This document shows positions 1 to 6,215 of a stretch of DNA of 8,040 nucleotides, piece after piece. The translations under genes and the position numbers were made by a program. The stretch's first letter is position 1; every line of letters begins with the position of its first letter. Below the pieces are notes generated by a model. That model had not been told where the DNA came from. It did no database searches and saw nothing but the letters and a program-made list of their open reading frames with translations. The stretch is taken from NCBI GenBank assembly GCA_900548845.1, contig URMI01000039.1, positions 1-8,040 of the forward strand. The letters are read 5' to 3'. The stretch is from an uncultured Clostridia bacterium (GTDB lineage: Bacteria; Bacillota; Clostridia; Christensenellales; Borkfalkiaceae).

Positions 1-11
1 TCTTCCGATCT
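1..11. other. Probable Illumina adapter remnant at the sequence edge
   Basis: The first 11 bases, TCTTCCGATCT, are identical to the 3' end of the standard Illumina adapter, which ends in GCTCTTCCGATCT next to the insert. A chance match of 11 bases exactly at a sequence edge is very unlikely. If this is adapter, genomic sequence starts at base 12, and the first residues read in the recF frame (Ser-Ser-Asp and part of the next codon) are artefactual. The conserved RecF SQGQ motif begins right after it. Confidence 0.75.
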
Positions 12-270
12 TGCCTCGCAGGGGCAGGCGCGCACGGCGGCGCTCTCCTTAAAACTTGCTGAAGTGGAAATTTTCACCCGCCTTGCGGGGGAGCCGCCCG
101 TGCTCGTCCTCGACGACGTGATGAGCGAGCTCGACCTGCCGCGAAGAAAAAAGCTCGTCGCCCGCACCGAAGGGCTGCAGTGCATCATCACCTGCACGCA
201 CGCCGAGCGCGTTTTATACGGCAAAGAGACCAACAAGATCCGCATCCACGGGGGGAAGATCGTATCATGA
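1..270 (+). CDS. recF: DNA replication and repair protein RecF, C-terminal fragment
   Basis: This is the last 89 codons of RecF, a cytoplasmic ABC/SMC-like ATPase that binds gapped DNA and, with RecO and RecR, loads RecA for gap repair. Counting from the window edge, the ABC signature region SQGQARTAALSLKLAE lies at residues 6-21. The Walker B/D-loop stretch VLVLDDVMSELD lies at 34-45, and the switch-histidine region ITCTHAERV at 63-71. Glutamate of the usual DExLSELD pattern is Asp here (LDDVMSELD), which is normal for RecF. The frame is open to the left edge; an internal GTG at 64 is not a credible start because the signature motif lies upstream of it. The first 11 bases are probably adapter. 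The stop codon overlaps the next ATG (ATGA, 267-270), indicating translational coupling. In most Bacillota recF sits between dnaN and gyrB; here a PHP gene follows instead. Confidence 0.93.
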   Translation, partial: SSDLASQGQARTAALSLKLAEVEIFTRLAGEPPVLVLDDVMSELDLPRRKKLVARTEGLQCIITCTHAERVLYGKETNKIRIHGGKIVS

Positions 271-1127
271 GAGCCGACCTTCACCTGCATTCCCTCTGTT
301 CGGACGGAAAATATGCGCCATCGGAAGTCGCTGCTCTCTGCAAAGAGGCGGGACTTCCCCTCTTTTCCCTGACCGATCACGACAGCATGGAAGGGGTCTT
401 TGAGGCGGTGAGCGCCGCGAAGGAGCTCGGCATCTGCTGCGTTCCCGGCTGGGAAGTTTCCGCCTATCGGGATGTCAAAGTGCATATCCTCGGCTATGGC
501 TGTGAGCGGGGGGAAGCGTATTTCCGCTTTCTAAAAGAGCGGAAAGAAGGCGCCCTCGTCCGCTCGGAGGATATGATAAAAAAGGCGAATGCGGTCCTCG
601 GGCTCAATGTGTCGCTTGAAGGCGCGCTCGCTCTCCGCGCCCGTCCCGACGCGCCCCTTCACACCATGCACGTCGTGCGCGCCTTTGCGCGGGCTTTGGG
701 GGCAACAGAGGGGGACGCCTACCGCGAGATGGCAGGAAAGCTCTATCTGGAGCTTTTCGACCGCGGTAAGCCCGCCTATTCCGATCTCTGCCGCCCTTCG
801 CCCGAAGACGCGGTCGAGATCATCCACGCTGCGGGCGGCATCGCCGTGCTCGCGCATCCCGGCCGTATCCGTCTCAGCGAGCAGGAAAAGCGCGCCCTTT
901 TCGATCGCCTTGTGTGCCTGGGGCTGGACGGGATAGAGTGCGCCTATACGACGCATACTGAGGAGGAGACGCAGGCGTATTCCGCCTATGCTAAAGCGCA
1001 CGGGCTGATGATAAGCGGCGGGTCGGACTTTCATATGGAAGACGGCGTCCACGTTGTTGGCATGCCCGCCTTCGAGCCCGACGAACGGCTGATTACCGCT
1101 CTGCGCTCGCGCGGGGTGGGCATTTGA
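267..1127 (+). CDS. PHP-domain metal-dependent phosphoesterase (TrpH/YciV-like, RNase AM family)
   Basis: A 286-residue cytoplasmic metal-dependent phosphoesterase of the PHP superfamily. Metal-binding motifs are all visible in order: DLHLHS (4-9), TDHD (36-39), Glu63 in GWEVSA, His73 in VHILGYG, an insert with His132 and His135, AHPGR (196-200) and GSDFH (252-256). Length and motif order fit the family that includes E. coli YciV (RNase AM) and nucleoside 3',5'-bisphosphate phosphatases, which remove 5'-end or 3'-phosphate groups from short RNAs or pAp-type nucleotides. The exact substrate cannot be read from sequence. The ATG at 267 was chosen because DLHLHS normally lies within a few residues of the start, a GGGGGAAG-like SD (251-258) precedes it, and it forms an ATGA overlap with recF. 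A longer reading back to 180 would merely read through recF out of frame. The stop overlaps the next gene (TTGA). Confidence 0.92.
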   Translation: MRADLHLHSLCSDGKYAPSEVAALCKEAGLPLFSLTDHDSMEGVFEAVSAAKELGICCVPGWEVSAYRDVKVHILGYGCERGEAYFRFLKERKEGALVRSEDMIKKANAVLGLNVSLEGALALRARPDAPLHTMHVVRAFARALGATEGDAYREMAGKLYLELFDRGKPAYSDLCRPSPEDAVEIIHAAGGIAVLAHPGRIRLSEQEKRALFDRLVCLGLDGIECAYTTHTEEETQAYSAYAKAHGLMISGGSDFHMEDGVHVVGMPAFEPDERLITALRSRGVGI

Positions 1128-1876
1128 GAGGGCTTCGGAAGTTTTTGTTCGTATGTTCGGCGGCTGCGCTCCTTGTGGGGAGCGCTCTTGCTTTTTCTGC
1201 CCCGCCCCGTTTCGCGCGGGCGGAGGAGGCGGCTGCTCTTTCGGAAGGGGAAGCGCTGCTCTCTTCCTGTACGACGTATTTCAGCGAGGAGAACGTTGGC
1301 CGCGCGCACAACATCCGCCTTGCGGCGGAGCGCATCTCGGGCATCGTGCTTTCCCCGCGCGAAAGCTTTTCCTTCAATGCGGCGGTGGGGGAGCGCACCG
1401 AAGAAAACGGGTTTTCGGAAGCGCCCGTCATCGAGCGCGGCGAATACGTCCCGGGAACGGGCGGCGGCGTGTGTCAGGTGAGCAGCACCCTCTTTCATGC
1501 GGCGCTCGAAGGGGGGCTGCGCGTTTCAGAGAGCCATCCGCATTCTCTTTCCGTCTCCTATCTCCCGCCCTCCCTCGATGCGATGGTGAGCAAATGGAGC
1601 GATCTGAAGCTCCTCAATGCCCGCTCGTCGCCCGTGAGGATGGAGGCCGGGGCGAAGAACGGCGCGCTCACCGTGCGCCTCTACGGCACGCCCGACGGGC
1701 TCAGATACCGCGCGGAGAGCGTCACGCTCGCCTCTTTGCCCCTGCCCGAAGGGGAGGAGGGGGAAGAGGGGCTCGTGAGCGAGAGTTTTCTTTGCGTCTA
1801 TGGGGAGGGCGGGGAGCTCATCTCCCGCACGCGGGTGAGAAAAGACGTATATGTGCCCAAAAAGAGGGGCGGATGA
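1124..1876 (+). CDS. VanW family exported protein
   Basis: A 250-residue protein with an N-terminal signal peptide: basic start MRGLRKF, hydrophobic core about residues 8-24, and a possible signal peptidase site after ARA (31-33). The VanW domain covers roughly 55-190. Hallmarks are HNIRLAAERISG (62-73), ESFSFNAAVGERT (80-92) and the central GTGGGVCQVSSTLFHAAL (111-128), followed by the SHPHSLSVSY segment (137-146). The first VanW was noted in a vancomycin-resistance cluster, but the domain is widespread in Gram-positives, its biochemical role is unsettled, and resistance should not be inferred. The C-terminal segment after an acidic linker (EGEEGEEG, 209-216) resembles the short strand region that often follows VanW domains. 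The start is TTG at 1124, overlapping the upstream stop by 4 nt; a GGGGTGGG stretch (1113-1120) is a mediocre SD only 3 nt away. No in-frame ATG occurs before the domain. Confidence 0.88.
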   Translation: MRGLRKFLFVCSAAALLVGSALAFSAPPRFARAEEAAALSEGEALLSSCTTYFSEENVGRAHNIRLAAERISGIVLSPRESFSFNAAVGERTEENGFSEAPVIERGEYVPGTGGGVCQVSSTLFHAALEGGLRVSESHPHSLSVSYLPPSLDAMVSKWSDLKLLNARSSPVRMEAGAKNGALTVRLYGTPDGLRYRAESVTLASLPLPEGEEGEEGLVSESFLCVYGEGGELISRTRVRKDVYVPKKRGG

Positions 1877-1935
1877 GTGCAAAATCCGACAAAAAACGGC
1901 GGAAGATCGCGGAAAAAGTGCGCAAACTTGCGTAA
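1873..1935 (+). CDS. Possible 20-residue basic mini-ORF coupled to the VanW gene
   Basis: ATG at 1873 overlaps the VanW stop as ATGA and is preceded by an AGAGGGG stretch (1863-1869). It encodes MSAKSDKKRRKIAEKVRKLA and stops with TAA at 1933-1935. Nine of 20 residues are Lys or Arg, so a helical, nucleic-acid- or membrane-binding peptide is conceivable. The two upstream junctions in this operon use the same 4-nt overlap, which mildly supports translation. It ends just before the rplS promoter and has no recognisable family. It could equally be chance coding in a purine-rich spacer. Confidence 0.25.
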   Translation: MSAKSDKKRRKIAEKVRKLA

Positions 1936-1941
1936 AAACAG

Positions 1942-1970
1942 TTGATTTTTGCCCCTGTTTCGGTTATAAT
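1942..1970 (+). promoter_or_regulatory. Sigma-A-type promoter of rplS
   Basis: A -35 box TTGATT (1942-1947; TTGA matches consensus) and a perfect -10 box TATAAT (1965-1970) are separated by 17 nt. Transcription would start near 1976-1978, giving a 5' UTR of about 93 nt before rplS, long enough for the structured leader described below. Confidence 0.8.
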
Positions 1971-1986
1971 CATCAGGTGAATTCGG

Positions 1987-2043
1987 GCGTTCCGCTGCCG
2001 CGGCCCTACATTTCGGGGCAAATACCAAACCGGGAATGAACGC
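1987..2043 (+). promoter_or_regulatory. Candidate L19 leader (ribosomal protein autoregulatory structure)
   Basis: The rplS 5' UTR folds into a closed element. GCGTTC (1987-1992) is perfectly complementary to GAACGC (2038-2043). The shifted pair TTCC (1990-1993)/GGAA (2033-2036) is an alternative register, and an inner arm can form from TGCC (1996-1999)/GGCA (2017-2020) or GCCC (2003-2006)/GGGC (2016-2019). Known biology: many Bacillota carry a structured L19 leader upstream of rplS, thought to let excess L19 repress its own mRNA. Position, size and the closing stem fit; family membership is an inference that needs a covariance-model match. Confidence 0.55.
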
Positions 2044-2056
2044 TTTGTGATCGAAT

Positions 2057-2061
2057 GGAGG
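2057..2061 (+). promoter_or_regulatory. Ribosome binding site that fixes the rplS start
   Basis: GGAGG lies 8 nt before the ATG at 2070. A more upstream in-frame ATG at 2055 overlaps this SD and would add MEVQS, which is not typical of L19. The start at 2070 is therefore preferred. Confidence 0.85.
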
Positions 2062-2069
2062 TTCAGTCA

Positions 2070-2414
2070 ATGAAAGGTCTCATTGAAGCGATCGAGCGCG
2101 AGGGGCTCAAAGAGAACGTGCCCCAGTTCAATGTCGGCGACACCGTCAAGGTGGGCTACCGCATCATCGAGGGCGGCAAGGAAAGGATCCAGAACTTCGA
2201 GGGCGTCGTCATCGCCAAGAAGCACGGCGGGATCCGCGAGAGCTTCACGGTGCGCCGTCTTTCCTTCGGCGTCGGTGTGGAGCGCTGCTTCCCTCTGCAC
2301 TCCCCCAAGGTCGCCTATGTCACCGTCGTCCGTGCGGGCAAGGTGAGAAGGGCAAAGCTTTACTATCTCCGCGGCCGCACCGGCAAGGCTGCCAAGGTCA
2401 AGGAAGATATCTGA
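2070..2414 (+). CDS. rplS: 50S ribosomal protein L19
   Basis: A 114-residue protein of normal L19 length. L19 sits at the 30S-50S interface of the large subunit and contributes to an intersubunit bridge. Family hallmarks: [16 protein letters not shown] (17-32), [14 protein letters not shown] (38-51), [20 protein letters not shown] (58-77) and the C-terminal [18 protein letters not shown] (92-109). It has its own promoter, a probable autoregulatory leader and a terminator, so it forms a single-gene transcription unit. In many Bacillota rplS is followed by lepB, ylqF, rnhB and yraN on the way to comM-dprA-topA; here those genes are absent from the interval and a membrane-protein gene occupies it. 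Confidence 0.98.
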   Translation: MKGLIEAIEREGLKENVPQFNVGDTVKVGYRIIEGGKERIQNFEGVVIAKKHGGIRESFTVRRLSFGVGVERCFPLHSPKVAYVTVVRAGKVRRAKLYYLRGRTGKAAKVKEDI

Positions 2415-2432
2415 AAAAGCAACGAACGAAAG

Positions 2433-2462
2433 GCGGCGCTTACGGCGCCGCTGATTTTTTTT
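2433..2462 (+). terminator. Intrinsic terminator of rplS
   Basis: A perfect 7-bp GC stem, GCGGCGC (2433-2439)/GCGCCGC (2445-2451), has a 5-nt loop (TTACG). After TGA it is followed by eight T residues (2455-2462). It lies 18 nt after the rplS stop codon. Confidence 0.92.
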
Positions 2463-2481
2463 GAAAATTTGCCAAAAACCG

Positions 2482-2510
2482 TTGCCAATTGCGCCGTAAT
2501 CGGTTAGAAT
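2482..2510 (+). promoter_or_regulatory. Sigma-A-type promoter of the membrane-protein gene
   Basis: TTGCCA (2482-2487) and TAGAAT (2505-2510) are spaced by exactly 17 nt, starting just after the rplS terminator. The sequence TCGGTTAnAAT around the -10 box is shared with the rplS promoter. A second TATAAT at 2534-2539 has no matching -35 box and lies too close to the start codon to be preferred. Confidence 0.72.
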
Positions 2511-2552
2511 AGAGGGCGACGGCAATAACTTGTTATAATAAGGAAAGCATTT

Positions 2553-4538
2553 ATGAAGAAGAATTTCTGGAAAGACGCCTCTAAATTTTTCCGCGCCTTC
2601 CTCATCTTAGCGCTCGCGTTCCTCGTCATCGGGCTGGGGACTTTGGGCAGCGTGATGTCCACGGGCGATTCCTTCGTCCTCACCGCAAAGCAGGACGGGG
2701 ATGAAAAGGAGCCCTCCCTCATGTTCCACCTCACCCTTCCCGAAGGGCTCGGTGAGGATGTGGACGAATACAACCTCTATATCAAGAAGGTGCTCGTCAA
2801 CGCGGGCGCCGTGTACGCCCCCGCGGGCGGGGAGACGGAGCTGCGCATCGGCCGCGGCAGATCGCCCGATCTCATCTATAACCTCACCTATCCGCTGACC
2901 GTGCCTTCCGTCTATACCCAAGGCAGCGGCGACGAGGCGGGGCTCTCCAACGGCATCGGCAACTGGCTGGTGTTCGACGTCACCGAGATCGCCGAAAACG
3001 GCTGGCGCCTGCATGACTATGACTATTACTGCTTCTTCGCGCGCAGCAACAGCGTGCGCATCAACGAAGTGGTGTTCGTCGCGGAGGATAACTACCTTCC
3101 CGAAGAGGAGCGCGAGCCCATTTTGGTGGACGCCGAGCTCGACGATGCCTCCGTCATCCGCCGTGCGGAAGGGGAGAGCAAGCAGGAGGCGCTCGAGCGC
3201 GCTTCCGCCGTCCTCGACAGCCAGCATCTTCCCGCGCTCTCGTCCTCTTCCTTCAACTGCTATTCGGAAGAGGAAGCCTACTCCCTGATGACCATAAGGG
3301 AGATGCGCGCGGGCGGTTCTTATGTGAAGGGCGATACCTATCTTGCAGATACCGTCTATAACGCGCTGGGAACGGACATCCTCGCCCTTGGCACGCTCAT
3401 CTTCGGCATGAGCCCCTTCGGCCTCAGGTTTTTCCCCTTCCTTGCCGCCTTCGGCGTGCTCGTTTTGGGGTATCTCCTCGTAAGAGACCTTGCAAAGAGC
3501 GAACGCGCGGGCTTTATCTTCGCCGTTTTGTACGCGCTTTCCGCCGCTTTCCTCGCGGCAGGGCATCTGGGGACGCCCCTCATGCTCGGCGTGTTCTTCT
3601 TTGTGGCTTCCGTCTATTTCTGCCATAAATTCTATGCAAAGGGCATGAAGACGGCAGACTTCAAGGGCGCTTCCCCCGTCATCCTGAGCGCGCTCTTTGC
3701 GGCGCTTGCCGTCTGCACGAACGGCGTATGGCTCATCCCCGCGGTGGGCGTCATCGCCCTCTTCGCGGCGGGTATGGTGCGCCAGAAGAAGGCGAAGGAG
3801 TACTATCTTGCCAAGGCGGAAGAGATGCCCGAAGCGCCCGCTTCCGCAGAAGAAGGGGACGCGGCTCCCGCGCCTTCCCCCAGACAGCGCGTCGAGGCGG
3901 AATACCGCCGCAAAGACCGCGCGGCGATCGCTTCCTTTACGGTCGTCTTCCTCATCGGCACGCTCCTTCTTTCCCTGCTCGCCGTCATCCCCGCCTACCT
4001 TCCCTATGTGCGCGTGTTCGGCGATCCCGCTTCTCCCATGGGCGTCTTCGCCGTCGCATGGAAGCTGTTTGCGGGCGGTTTTGCAGGCGCAAACGCGACT
4101 TCTTATGCGCAGAGCTGGTCGCTCCACACCGTCTTTGCGGGTGCGGGCGATGTGTACGGCGTGACCGTCGCAGGCGTTCTCACCGCGATCGTTGCCGTCG
4201 CCGCGAGCATCGTGGCGCTCGTGTGGTTCCTCCTCTTCAAAAAGGAGAGCGGAAAGAACGTTCTCCGCGCGCTCGTCATTGCGGCGGCGGGGCTCGTGCT
4301 TGCGCTTGTATGCTCCTTCTTCGGGGGCGGCGCGTTCGGCTTCCTGCTCACGGCGCTTGTTTTCCTGTTTGCGATCGGCGGCTTCGCGGGCGATAAAGTC
4401 CTTGCAGAGGGCGGCAAAGCGGCAAAAGCCGTGATGTGGGTGTTTGCGGCGCTGCTCATCCTTTCCTTTGTGCTGCTCATCCCGTTCACCTTCTCGGTGC
4501 CCCTTCCCGCAGGGCTGCAGGCGGCGCTCTTTGCCTGA
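2553..4538 (+). CDS. Polytopic membrane protein resembling a divergent PMT/GT39-type glycosyltransferase
   Basis: A 661-residue protein with SD AAGGA (2540-2544), 8 nt before ATG. One transmembrane helix at about 14-34 is followed by a roughly 200-residue extracytoplasmic segment rich in beta-type sequence (residues 40-225). Then comes a cluster of about ten hydrophobic helices from 272 to 648, interrupted by a charged Ala/Pro/Glu-rich cytoplasmic loop (409-457). The stretch ALGTDILALGTLIFGMSPFG (271-290) and the following RFFPFLAAFGVL recall the HPPLGK...GILIFGxNPFGWR region of dolichyl-phosphate-mannose-protein mannosyltransferase-like enzymes, which transfer sugars from polyprenyl-phosphate donors on the outer membrane face. 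However, HPPLGK is replaced by YNALGT, and the catalytic acidic site is at best YSEEEAY (237-243). Function is therefore uncertain: it may be an inactive or repurposed relative. It is flanked by its own promoter and terminator. Confidence 0.8.
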   Translation: MKKNFWKDASKFFRAFLILALAFLVIGLGTLGSVMSTGDSFVLTAKQDGDEKEPSLMFHLTLPEGLGEDVDEYNLYIKKVLVNAGAVYAPAGGETELRIGRGRSPDLIYNLTYPLTVPSVYTQGSGDEAGLSNGIGNWLVFDVTEIAENGWRLHDYDYYCFFARSNSVRINEVVFVAEDNYLPEEEREPILVDAELDDASVIRRAEGESKQEALERASAVLDSQHLPALSSSSFNCYSEEEAYSLMTIREMRAGGSYVKGDTYLADTVYNALGTDILALGTLIFGMSPFGLRFFPFLAAFGVLVLGYLLVRDLAKSERAGFIFAVLYALSAAFLAAGHLGTPLMLGVFFFVASVYFCHKFYAKGMKTADFKGASPVILSALFAALAVCTNGVWLIPAVGVIALFAAGMVRQKKAKEYYLAKAEEMPEAPASAEEGDAAPAPSPRQRVEAEYRRKDRAAIASFTVVFLIGTLLLSLLAVIPAYLPYVRVFGDPASPMGVFAVAWKLFAGGFAGANATSYAQSWSLHTVFAGAGDVYGVTVAGVLTAIVAVAASIVALVWFLLFKKESGKNVLRALVIAAAGLVLALVCSFFGGGAFGFLLTALVFLFAIGGFAGDKVLAEGGKAAKAVMWVFAALLILSFVLLIPFTFSVPLPAGLQAALFA

Positions 4539-4549
4539 ATGATGTTTTC

Positions 4550-4583
4550 AAAGAACGGAACGCGCCCGCGTTTCGTTCTTTTT
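4550..4583 (+). terminator. Intrinsic terminator after the membrane-protein gene
   Basis: A 14-bp stem with one G-U pair (4550-4563 with 4568-4581) closes a 4-nt loop (GCCC) and ends in a five-T run (4579-4583). The left arm begins with AAA after a TTTTC stretch, so it might also act weakly on the other strand. It lies 11 nt after the stop codon. Confidence 0.8.
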
Positions 4584-4662
4584 GCAGTAGATCTGTTTTC
4601 CGGCGGCGCAGAGCGTGCTGCCGTGCATCCGTGAAGACCGAAAGAAAAAAGGGGGAGCGAAG

Positions 4663-6180
4663 ATGATCTCGCATGTGACTTGTTTTGCGCTGACGGGGCT
4701 CGAAGGAGTGCCCGTCACGGTAGAGACGGACGTCAACAAGGGCGTGCCCGCCTTCGAGATGGTGGGCCTTCCCGACGCCGCCGTCAAGGAATCCAAAGAG
4801 CGCGTGCGCTCCGCCCTCAAAAACAGCGGGTTTTCCTTTCCCGTCGTCAAGGTGACGGTCAATCTTGCCCCCGCCGACCTCAAAAAGGAGGGCGCTTCCT
4901 TCGATCTTGCCGTTGCGGTCGGCCTTCTGAAGGCGAGCGAACAGCTCGTGGGGACGGAGCTTGACGGCACGGTGTTTTTGGGCGAGCTCTCCCTCGACGG
5001 CAGCCTGCGCCCCGTGAGGGGCCTCCTGCCCATCCTCATCTCCGCCAAGGCGCGCGGGTTCACCACCTTCGTCATCCCTGCGGAGAACGCGGGCGAGGCG
5101 CGCTTTTTGGACGGCGTCACCGTCTATTCCTTCTCTTCGCTCATGGATGTCGTCAAATTCCTCGTCGGCGCCGAGCACCCCGCTCCCGTCAGGCCCATCC
5201 GCTATGTGCCCGGGGGAAGGGGAGAGAGTTCTTCCGACTTGAAATTCGTCAAAGGCCAGCCCATGGCGCGGCGCGCGGTGGAGATCGCCGTCGCGGGCGG
5301 GCATAACCTTCTGCTCGTCGGCCCGCCAGGCACGGGTAAGACGATGATCGCCCGCTGTATCCCCACCATCATGCCCGACCTTTCCTTCGACGAAGCGCTC
5401 GAGATCACCAAGATCCACTCCGTCGCGGGCATTCTGGGGGAGGAGGGCATCGTCACGGAGCGGCCCTTCCGCACGCCCCATCACACGGCGACGACCGTTT
5501 CCATGTGCGGCGGCGGCAACCGCGTGGTGCATCCCGGTGAAATTTCTCTCGCGCACGGCGGCGTGCTCTTTCTGGACGAGCTGCCCGAATACAAGCGCTC
5601 GACGCTCGAAGCGCTGCGCCAGCCCCTCGAGGACGGCAGGATCACCATCTCCCGCTCGGGCGGCAGCTGCACCTACCCCGCGCGCTTCATGCTCTGCGCG
5701 AGCATGAACCCCTGCCCCTGCGGCAACTACGGGTCTGAGAAGCTCACCTGCACCTGTACGCCCGCGGAGATCAGGAATTACCGCCGCAAGGTCTCGGGGC
5801 CGCTCCTCGACCGCATCGATCTTCAAGTGGAGGTGGATGCCATCGCCTACGACGACCTCACGGCAGACGAGGCACAGGAAAGTTCCGCCTGCGTCCGCGA
5901 GCGCGTGAACGGGGCAAGGCGCATCCAGAGCAACCGTTTCGAAGAACGGCTGCTGCATACCAATGCCGAGATGGGGGAGCGGGAACTGAGGGAATTCTGC
6001 CCGCTCTCGCCCGAGTGCGACCGCATTCTGCGCGACGCGTTCGAGCGCATGCAGCTCTCGGCGCGGGCAAGGGCGCGCATCATCAAGGTGGCGCGCACCA
6101 TCGCCGATCTCGACCAGAGCGAGGACATCATGCCCCGCCATATGTTCGAGGCGGTGTCGTACCGCATTTCTTTTCGTTGA
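4663..6180 (+). CDS. comM: YifB/ComM family Mg-chelatase-like AAA+ ATPase
   Basis: A 505-residue protein, the usual ComM length. ComM is a hexameric DNA helicase that promotes branch migration during natural transformation. Domain order: N-terminal Lon-protease-like fold (about 1-170) with VGLPDAAVKESKERVRSA and NLAPADLKKEGASFDL; AAA+ core with Walker A GPPGTGKT (220-227) and Walker B VLFLDE (301-306); a cysteine cluster C351/C353 and C363/C365 in the NPCPCGNYG region; LLDRID (381-386) as arginine-finger-type motif; and a Mg-chelatase C-terminal domain to about 500. ATG at 4663 was chosen over upstream non-ATG starts because GGGGGAG (4651-4657) precedes it and family proteins start just before SxxLxGLEGxxV. 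The C-terminus ends YRISFR, without the conserved YRSLDR-type tail. Its last codons lie inside a perfect inverted repeat, suggesting the end was altered by an insertion. No clear promoter is seen between the preceding terminator and this gene. Confidence 0.95.
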   Translation: MISHVTCFALTGLEGVPVTVETDVNKGVPAFEMVGLPDAAVKESKERVRSALKNSGFSFPVVKVTVNLAPADLKKEGASFDLAVAVGLLKASEQLVGTELDGTVFLGELSLDGSLRPVRGLLPILISAKARGFTTFVIPAENAGEARFLDGVTVYSFSSLMDVVKFLVGAEHPAPVRPIRYVPGGRGESSSDLKFVKGQPMARRAVEIAVAGGHNLLLVGPPGTGKTMIARCIPTIMPDLSFDEALEITKIHSVAGILGEEGIVTERPFRTPHHTATTVSMCGGGNRVVHPGEISLAHGGVLFLDELPEYKRSTLEALRQPLEDGRITISRSGGSCTYPARFMLCASMNPCPCGNYGSEKLTCTCTPAEIRNYRRKVSGPLLDRIDLQVEVDAIAYDDLTADEAQESSACVRERVNGARRIQSNRFEERLLHTNAEMGERELREFCPLSPECDRILRDAFERMQLSARARARIIKVARTIADLDQSEDIMPRHMFEAVSYRISFR

Positions 6181-6204
6181 TTTTTAGCAAGCTAAAAATC
6201 AACG
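6175..6204. repeat. Perfect 14-bp inverted repeat spanning the comM stop codon
   Basis: CGTTGATTTTTAGC (6175-6188) and its exact reverse complement (6191-6204) are separated by only AA. The comM stop codon TGA (6178-6180) is inside the left arm. The right arm is followed by CGAGGAG rather than a T run, so it is not a typical terminator. A T5 lies in the left arm and A5 in the right, so on the opposite strand it is equally non-canonical. Confidence 0.9.
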
Positions 6205-6215
6205 AGGAGCGGGCT

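Noticed and set aside
1124..1876. Glycopeptide resistance gene
   Set aside because: The VanW domain alone is widespread and there is no vanHAX-type ligase or dipeptidase gene nearby.
1153..1935. 260-codon + strand frame overlapping the VanW gene
   Set aside because: Out-of-frame Arg/Gly-rich reading of vanW. Only its last 20 codons, starting at ATG 1873, were kept as a low-confidence mini-ORF.
1921..1936. Terminator between VanW and rplS (CGCAA AC TTGCG followed by TAAAAA)
   Set aside because: Only a 5-bp stem with an impossibly tight loop and A residues rather than T after it.
2607..4127. 506-codon open frame on the minus strand opposite the membrane-protein gene
   Set aside because: Antisense shadow: the + strand frame has a promoter, SD, coherent membrane helices and a terminator, while the minus product has no credible domain.
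4486..6141. 551-codon open frame on the minus strand opposite comM
   Set aside because: It is an antisense shadow of comM caused by GC-rich codon use; comM has full family motifs, and the minus-strand product shows no recognisable domain and is His/Arg/Gly-rich.
6175..6204. Intrinsic terminator for comM
   Set aside because: The stem is long but AT-rich and followed by CGAGGAG, with no T tract after the right arm.
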